Positions 57,761 to 64,000 of a stretch of DNA of 64,000 nucleotides are shown here, one piece after another. A model generated the notes under the pieces. That model searched no databases, was not told the origin of the DNA, and was given only the letters and a program-made list of their open reading frames with translations. The translations under genes and the position numbers were made by a program. Position 1 is the first letter of the stretch. Each line of letters opens with the position of its first letter. Location: the NCBI RefSeq assembly GCF_000264905.1, contig NW_006763131.1, positions 90,138 through 154,137 on the forward strand, written 5' to 3'. The stretch is from Stereum hirsutum FP-91666 SS1. Lineage: Eukaryota; Basidiomycota; Agaricomycetes; Russulales; Stereaceae.

Positions 57761-58208
57761 GCATGCCGTATGCGTCTCGAGCGTTTCTTTCCGATTTGCA
57801 CGTTGCCTCCCATCTGTCGTTGTAAGTTAGCGTTTAGCAGGCGCACCTCCCTGTGCTAGTAGCCTGTGTCACTCGTGTTCTTGTTCCTTTTTGGCGTCAG
57901 TCCCTGTGGACACTGAAGCATTGCCCGATGTTACGAAAGGACCGTATGTAAAATTCGCCCGCAGAACCCTGTCGCCTACGTTCCGTTCTTCTTGTATCTT
58001 GGTCTCTGAGTCTAACTCGCCCTGTTGTATTTGCTGGCAGCCTTGTCTCTCTTCACCACTCTCGTTAGTGAATGGTTCCCCTGCAATGTAACGTTTCTAT
58101 ATCCATGAGTCTGTCTTCAAATATCATGAACGGTGGTGATGCAATTGATGTATGCCTACAAAGATAAATTATCCCGACGCGCAAATGTCGCCTCTTCGCC
58201 GCGCACGC
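57761..58208. other. Convergent intergenic spacer
   Basis: It lies between the HNH gene (plus) and the helicase gene (minus). Nothing was recognised. Confidence 0.35.
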
Positions 58209-61058
58209 TCACTTCCTCTTCCTCAACTCCTCCACCCTCTTCCTCAACTCCCTCCCCCTCTCGCTCCCCCTCCCCTCCTTCGCAAAAAGCACAACAGTCC
58301 CCTCCCGTCCCGCCCTCGCCGTCCTCCCCGCCCTATGCAAAAAGTCCGCCGTGTTCCGCGTCGGGTCGACCATGAGTACGTGCGTCACTTCCGGTGCGAA
58401 ATCGAGGCCGCGGGCGAGGAGCGAGGTGCTGATCAATATTCTTGGCTCATCCTCATTTTCCTCCTTTTCCTTCCTCGCCGGTTCAGGAGCGCGAGAGGAA
58501 GAGGAGGAGGAAGAAGAGCGCGCAGGGTTTAAGAAGGGCTGAATATGCCGATTGGAACCATACGCCCTCCCCGCATCCTCGACGCTCACGTTTCCCCCTC
58601 CACCCGTGACGACAACGACCTTGAACCCCCTCTCCCTCAAAAACTTCCCCAGCTCCACCGCCTGCGTCTTCTTCTGCCTAAATATCACCATCTTCGTCTT
58701 CTTGCCCTTCGTTCCCCCGTTGACGCTGGCACCGGACCCCTCGAGGGCTTGTTGTGCCCAGATGAACTTGATCTTGCGTTCGATGTCGGCGTAGGGGTTT
58801 CCGGTCGTGTATGGGTGATGTTCGATGCGGAGGTTGGTCGGGAAACGGTGTAGACGGGGAGAGGCGAGGCGGGTGAGGGTGGGGTGATAGGTGGAGAGGT
58901 AGGTGGAGAGGGAGGTGGGGATGGTGGCGGAGGTGAGGATGAAGTTGAAGGGGTAGGCGTGGGGGAGGGTGGAAGAGGGTGTGGAAGTGGTGGTGGTGGT
59001 GGTGGTGGAGGCTGGAGGGGAGGGAGGGACGGTGTATCCCCGTGCGGCTGCGATTTCGGAAAGTAGACGGGTAGTCTCTTGTTTGAAGTCCGAGTCTATC
59101 GTACACGTGATTCGGGGGTCAGTTCCAAGTCTCCTCACAAACCACGAAAATGAAAGAGAAATTAAAACACACCAAGCAACGTATCCGCCTCATCCACAAC
59201 CACCCACTCCACCCCCTCCAACCCAACCTCCCTCGGCCCCACGACCCACTTCCTCCCTCCCCTCTCCGCAGTTGCAGCCTCCGCATTCCTCCTCGCCTCC
59301 CGATCCCACCCATGCCCCATCACCATCTCCAATAACCTCTTCGGCGTCCCCACGAGCACGTCCACGTCCCTTCCCTTTCCGCGCACAGAACTCCCGTTCA
59401 CTTCGAATTCACCTTCTTCGTTCTCTCCGTCCCATGCTTTGGCCATTCGTGAAGCCGACATATTCCTTCCTCCCGTTCCTGCCCTCATGCTGAGCTCGGA
59501 GGACTGAGAGGAGGAGTGGGAGGAGGAAGACGAACGCCCGTCATTAGGCACGTTCGCCCGGCTCGCGCTCATCACTCTCAATTTAATATTATGGATCAAT
59601 CCTTTCCCGAAACTCGCGAGCTGGCGGGAGAGCTCGTGTGTCGGGGCGAGGATGAGGGCGCGGGGGTTGAGCGGGGCTGGTGGGCGGCGTGAATCATGAG
59701 GGAGCTGGGTGGATGAAGAGGAAGAAAGTTCGGATTGTTTGAGCGATTGGAGGAGGGGGAGGAAATAGGCTATTGATTTTCCAGAGCCTGTTTCGGATGC
59801 GAGTAGGAATTGGCGGTATCCCTGCGTGTTCTCTGTTGCCTCTGCCTCTGCCTCGTTCCCTGGTTCTGCCTCTACCTCTCCATTCACTTCGCTCGTCGAC
59901 TCCGCGTCCAAGTTGGCGGTGAAGGTAGACTCCGCGGGCTCAGAAAAAGGCTTCAATAACCACCGCATCGCAAGCGCCTGTATAGCCGTCGGCTTCGCGC
60001 GCGCGCCGAGAACATCTTTAAGCGAATCGACGAGGCCGGGCATGAGTGGGGGTGAGGCGAAGGTTGTTAGGAGGTCTGTCTCTTTTGCCGCAGTTGTCGT
60101 GCTCGAGGTGGAAGTGGTGGTTTTTGAGGAGGAGGTAGAGTTGGAAGAGGGTGCCGGTGCTGAGAAATCGAATTCATCTTGTATAGACCGAGACTCGGGA
60201 TATAACCTGACGTGCTCTTCGTTGTAAGGAACAGAGGGGGAGGAAGAGGTGAATGTGACGGTGCTTGAAGTTGTTAGTGGTGTTAGGCCCTTTGATCCTG
60301 AGCCTGAGCCTGCTCCTGATCCTGAGCCTGATCCTGAGTGCTCTGCAGACGACCCATAGTCATCGTTCGCAGCCCTACGCGCGTTCTTGTCCTTCGAATA
60401 AGACCATAATCCGCTCCCCTCGGCTTCTTTTTGCCATTTTGAAGGCTTGGCTCGTCTGGTACGTTGCCTGTCTCTGTCCCTACTATCCCCTTCGCTCACG
60501 CCCTCGTCAGCCCTCGCCGTAAGTCTATCTCCTCTTCGATCCCTTTCCTCGCCGTCCCCCGCCTTTCGGGCGTCCCTGTCTCTGCTCCTTCCAACCTCAC
60601 GACTCCGTCCCCCAGAACCCGAACGAGAATTTGAGTCAGAACGTACGAACTCCGAGCGGATCGTGCCCTGCGAGAGGAGCTTCGACTTTGCGGGTTTCGA
60701 GGCAAATTTCGAGTTTCCTCCTGAGCGGGGACGGGGAGGAAAAGATGACGATGATGGTTTTGTGCGTTTGTGGGATGGGGGTGGGGAGGGGCGAGGGGAG
60801 GAGGGACGGTAGGTTGATGCTGTGGATTTTGAGAGTTAGCGGCAATGGACGGGGTAAAAGGACGGAGGTGTGGAGGCAAGAGCAAGGCACGAAGGAAAGA
60901 ACAAAGAGGGAGGAGACAAAGATAAAAGAACGCGTACCATGCGCATATCGAACAGTTCGTTGCAGCCGTACGTGCGTATTTGAAGAGGAGGTGGAGGGAG
61001 AGGAAGGGGGATGAGGGAAGTGGAGAGAGGTCCGGAGTCTGAGGGTGGAGGAGAGCAT
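58209..61058 (-). CDS. MRH4: Mitochondrial DEAD-box RNA helicase MRH4
   Basis: The start at 61058 opens a Ser/Arg-rich mitochondrial presequence (MLSSTLRLRTSLHFPHPPSS). A low-complexity basic region follows. Helicase motifs appear in order: Q-like KPTAIQALAMRWLL, I ASETGSGKSIAYFLPLL, Ia LAPTHELSRQL, Ib LVGTPKRLLEMV, II VVVDEADTLL, III LTSATIP, V STSLLARGLDF and VI HRAGRTARAGREGTVV. Together with the presequence and low-complexity inserts this matches fungal MRH4, a mitochondrial ATP-dependent RNA helicase needed for assembly of the large mitoribosomal subunit. Introns lie after the presequence and after motif II. The stop TGA is at 58211-58209. All catalytic motifs are intact. MRH4 rather than another mitochondrial DEAD-box protein is inferred from architecture and motif wording. 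Confidence 0.85.
60294..60337. repeat. Short tandem repeat encoding a Gly-Ser run in MRH4
   Basis: Hexamer-like GATCCTGAGCCT units repeat with variation. On the coding strand they give an alternating Ser-Gly stretch (SGSGSGSGAGSGSGS). Such tracts vary in length between strains. Confidence 0.6.
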
Positions 61059-61843
61059 CGTTTTGGTATTAGATGAGTATGACTGGACTCGTCTAGGCCT
61101 GTGTTTATATCCCAGGGATCGTCTCGAAGTATACCCAGCTTCGGCAAGCAGGAATGGATGCAGACCTAAATGTCGGAAGGTCGACAGAGGACGACGTCAG
61201 TATGTACTTGGGACACGATAGGACTTATATATCTTTGTATCACTGTCAGAGACGTACGAATTCTTCCCGAAACTTCAAAACCCACAACTGTCTCTGCCCG
61301 TCCTCGTCCTCGTCCTACACTCTTGAAGTCAGTACCCAGCGTTCCCGACATCACGTCAAAGTTCAAATGATTGTATACGCACCAAGTGAGCTATCGAGCT
61401 GTTGCAAAGACGAGACCTGAGACCTGAGTGACTGTCGATGGGACAGTCGAGAGGATGGTTTGTATGCCCAGAGCCGTGACGGACGGACGAGCGAACGCGG
61501 TCAGAGGAAGAAATTACGCGCAAAACAAACGCGCAAAATCGCAAAAAGCGATCACGTGGAGGCGCCACACTCGCCACATTCAACCTGTTTGGATTCGGTG
61601 GAGGTGCTTTTCTTTCCAAAGTGTCAGCCGGGGACAGTAGGCATCTAGGATATGGAGATGGAGGTCGCATGTCATGAGCTTAGTTATCTGCCGTCCTCCC
61701 TGACCAGAAGCTTTTGATCTCGCCGCATAGTTGTAAGAGGGGGGAAAGTGGGTGTAATCCGATAAAATGTATAGTAAGAACCTAAGCATGATGTACGAGA
61801 GGTGAGTGAAAGATAATAAGACCGAACATAAACAACCAAAAAA
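61059..61843. other. Intergenic region
   Basis: Promoter of MRH4 and 3' region of the next minus-strand gene. A GCGATCACGTGG word near 61547 resembles the element upstream of ALDH2. No exon was recognised. Confidence 0.4.
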
Positions 61844-62789
61844 TCAAAGATCTCCCGCGACACGAACCTTGCGTCTGCCCAAGATAGCAGACGCAGCGAC
61901 TCTCGACGCCTCATGATGTCTCGTCTGTCCATGTCCATGGCCATGGCCACTCTCTCTCGACACATGGTCATTTGTGCCTCCAACGCCTGAGCCTGAGCTG
62001 CGCACACCATACACATTCCTCTTCTGCTCCCGTTCTCTCCCAGCCCCAGACCAAGTCCCAGCCCCAGACCACGTCCTCGTCCTATTCTGAGTCCTACTCT
62101 CATCCGCACTCCTACTCCCGCCACCGCCACCCCCGCCATCCACCTTAGCCTCCCACCTCGACCTCCCCCTCATCCCCCTCTCCCTCTTCCCATCCAACCA
62201 CCTCCTCACCTCCTCCAACTTCCTCCTAAACGCCTCCGGGTCCATCCTCTCCTTCTCCTCCTCCTCCCTCGCACTCTCCCTCTCCTCCTCCAACCTCCTC
62301 CTCTCAACATGCGGAAACTCCTCCCTCTCAAACCGTAGTATAGCTGCTTCGGAATCAGAGATGTGTTCGGAGGTTTCGCGCGCTTTTTGCGTGGCGGGGT
62401 CTTCCTTGAATTTTGATTTGGAGTGCCGGCGACGACGGGAGGGACGGGAGGAGGGGGAGTTGGTTGGGGGTGGGAGACCCCAGGGGGAGAGTGGGGGGCC
62501 GTCGAGGGGGGAGAAGGGGGATTGGGTGTGTGGGGGAGGGTCCGACTTGGACTTAGACTTCTTTTTGGTGTTGAATCGGTAATTGGCTATGGAAGGGGAC
62601 GAGGTCGAGTGATTGTATGTAGGTGTGAATTAGATAAGGTGGACGAAGTATGCATGAGTGGTCTGTCTACGCACCGTACATCCTCAATCCTTCCGCCCTC
62701 CTTACTGCACATATACTTGTCCTGCTCGTGCTCGAAGACGCGATCGGACCGAGAGACCAGAGAGGCCTGAGAGAACGGGAGGCGAGCAT
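61844..62789 (-). CDS. Probable mitochondrial protein of unknown function, highly charged
   Basis: The start at 62789 opens MLASRSLRPLWSLGPIASSS, an Arg/Leu/Ser-rich leader like a mitochondrial presequence. One intron (GTGCGT donor at about 62675 to an ATAG acceptor near 62585) joins GLRMY to ANYRFNTKKKSKSKSD. The rest is Pro/Ser-rich, then a strongly charged helical segment (KARETSEHISDSEAAILRFE, RRRLEEERESAREEEEKERM) and a Gly/His-rich tail (GHGHGHGQTRHHEASRVAAS). It ends at TGA 61846-61844. I recognise no domain. The neighbouring minus-strand gene to its left is another mitochondrial protein (MRH4). The presequence and the exon join are visual inferences. Confidence 0.5.
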
Positions 62790-63833
62790 CGTCCGTACGT
62801 GGTAGAGTTTTGACGCTTGGGGATTGGGGTGATAGACAACACCCTGTATCTTGAGCTCTTTGGCCGTAAGGGATGGTCAGGCTGCAATTTCGTGTAGTAC
62901 CAGCCTGAGTGGCAGTCACGGTTACAAGTATCCAAACCACAAGCAATCTAGCTTAACAGAGAGGTCAGCTCTGCAACCCTTAGTCCTATCAATCAGTATC
63001 ACGCACCCTTATTTGTATTCTCGCACTAAAGAGCTCCTGATACCGAACAGCAATGGTAACAGCACAGAGTAACCAGTCGCGGTAAAGTACGAGTGCACAC
63101 ACGGAGGAAGGCAAGTCCAAAAAACGGACGCGTTCCCGGGCCGCTGCCACGTGGATGACCGCTTCTGTCCACGGCAATTTGGCGGGGTGGGTCCTTGTCT
63201 CCAACCATGATCGATTGATCTGTGTCCCTGCTTGTTTGTTTTCCATTGACTTTCTGAGACCAGCCTGGTTGTCACTTATGAACTAACACACTGGATACCT
63301 GTGAACTTGAAACCAGACAGGGATAGCGCAGACCGACCACTCTCCCGAGCCCAACTGGCAACGTCACGCTCGTCTGTCTCGAGCTCTTTGGCATCGCTCG
63401 CTCAGCTACAGTCCGATCGGAGACCCTCTTGCTTTCATAGCATCATATCAGATCTCGGGCGACTTCGAACAGATACATGGCGGACTACTGGTTAACTAGA
63501 TGTGGTTTCGATAGCACGCCAGCTGACGGATCAACGACTCTGCGGGGACGAACACTTTTAGATTTAGACTTCAAGGCGGAGGCTCGACTTGCGAGCTTAA
63601 CTCCCGGTATTATTTGTGCTTTACAGGATGACAGCACCTCGAGGAGGGAGAGGGACATGAAATGATTCTTGTGGCGAGCGTGGATTTTGGGGTACTACAG
63701 CTTCATATAAATCGACGCTGGGACTTCATGTGCGTACTACACCCCACGTCCTGGACAAACCTAGCTCCAGCTCCTACAGACATATTGCGAGCTCTACCAC
63801 TGTGCCGACCTCTCAGTAGTTTCTTTTGCAACC
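62790..63833. other. Divergent promoter region
   Basis: It lies between the charged mitochondrial protein (minus) and the gene starting at 63834 (plus). A CATATAAATC TATA-like box lies near 63700. No exon was recognised. Confidence 0.4.
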
Positions 63834-64000
63834 ATGGTCACGGTTTTCTCGGTTTCTCAGGCTGCTCCTCAGACAGCGACAGTTTTGCAAGAACGTGAGT
63901 GGTCCGCGTCCCGATTCCTGGTGATATATCGAGCATATATCATCTTCCCTCGACACACTTACATACACGTCTTTTGCAGGCCCCGGAAACGATGACGACT
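63834..64000 (+). CDS. 5' end of an unidentified gene running off the right edge
   Basis: The ATG at 63834 in good context (GCAACCATGG) starts MVTVFSVSQAAPQTATVLQE. A GTGAGT donor follows at about 63895, and a TTTTGCAG acceptor near 63979 leads into RPGNDDD in phase. A TATA-like box lies about 135 nt upstream. Too little is present to name it. Confidence 0.4.

Noticed and set aside
57298..57846. Cys/Gly-rich minus-strand frame opposite the HNH gene
   Set aside because: The CCCC/GGGG runs are the complement of the Gln/Pro codon runs in the real gene.
58884..59066. Gly/Val-rich plus-strand frames opposite the helicase gene
   Set aside because: They are antisense shadows of low-complexity coding sequence in MRH4.

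Overview
The window looks like a gene-dense stretch of a filamentous basidiomycete (Agaricomycete) genome. Genes lie on both strands, are cut by many short introns (about 45-75 nt, GT...AG) into small exons, and include families typical of mushroom-forming fungi: a laccase-like multicopper oxidase, Ser/Pro-rich F-box-like proteins, a FunK1-style kinase-like protein and fungal HNH proteins. Coordinates are genomic spans from start codon to stop codon with introns inside. Exon joins were read by eye from splice signals and paralogue comparison, so individual joins may be off.

Left edge (1-2.6 kb): the N-terminal part of a Harbinger-like DDE transposase runs off the edge and abuts a truncated PIN1/ESS1 WW-domain start. 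A seven-exon gene of unknown function follows. At 2.8-5.5 kb is a laccase-like oxidase that keeps its type-1 copper motifs but has lost trinuclear-site histidines.

Duplicated core (7-46 kb): this part is dominated by local paralogues. There are four aldehyde dehydrogenases (8.5, 20.0, 23.7 and 35.5 kb), two MYND zinc-finger proteins (12.2 and 31.8 kb), two large P-loop ATPases (26.8 and 37.8 kb) and three F-box-like proteins (7.0, 42.7 and 44.6 kb). Single genes between them encode an MFS transporter, an RNase III-like protein and an MBD4-like DNA glycosylase. The head-to-head pair ALDH/MYND at 8.5-14.4 kb recurs in inverted orientation at 31.8-37.6 kb with similar spacing and a shared TATA-like promoter element. 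ALDH2/ALDH3 form a separate tandem duplication that includes promoter sequence. Two small elements with terminal inverted repeats lie in this core (26.0-26.4 kb and 34.56-34.66 kb).

Right part (46-64 kb): a kinase-like protein with Asn in place of the catalytic Asp, a Rab-type GTPase with a long Ser/Pro-rich insert, a truncated HNH protein and a fuller paralogue 5 kb away, an F-box protein with an acidic tail, a coiled-coil protein, the mitochondrial DEAD-box helicase MRH4, a putative mitochondrial charged protein, and the first exon of a gene leaving the right edge.

No rRNA, CRISPR or obvious tRNA was seen. The most unusual things are the laccase with degenerate copper loops, the inverted ALDH/MYND duplication, and the paralogue-specific 44-residue triplication in one P-loop ATPase.
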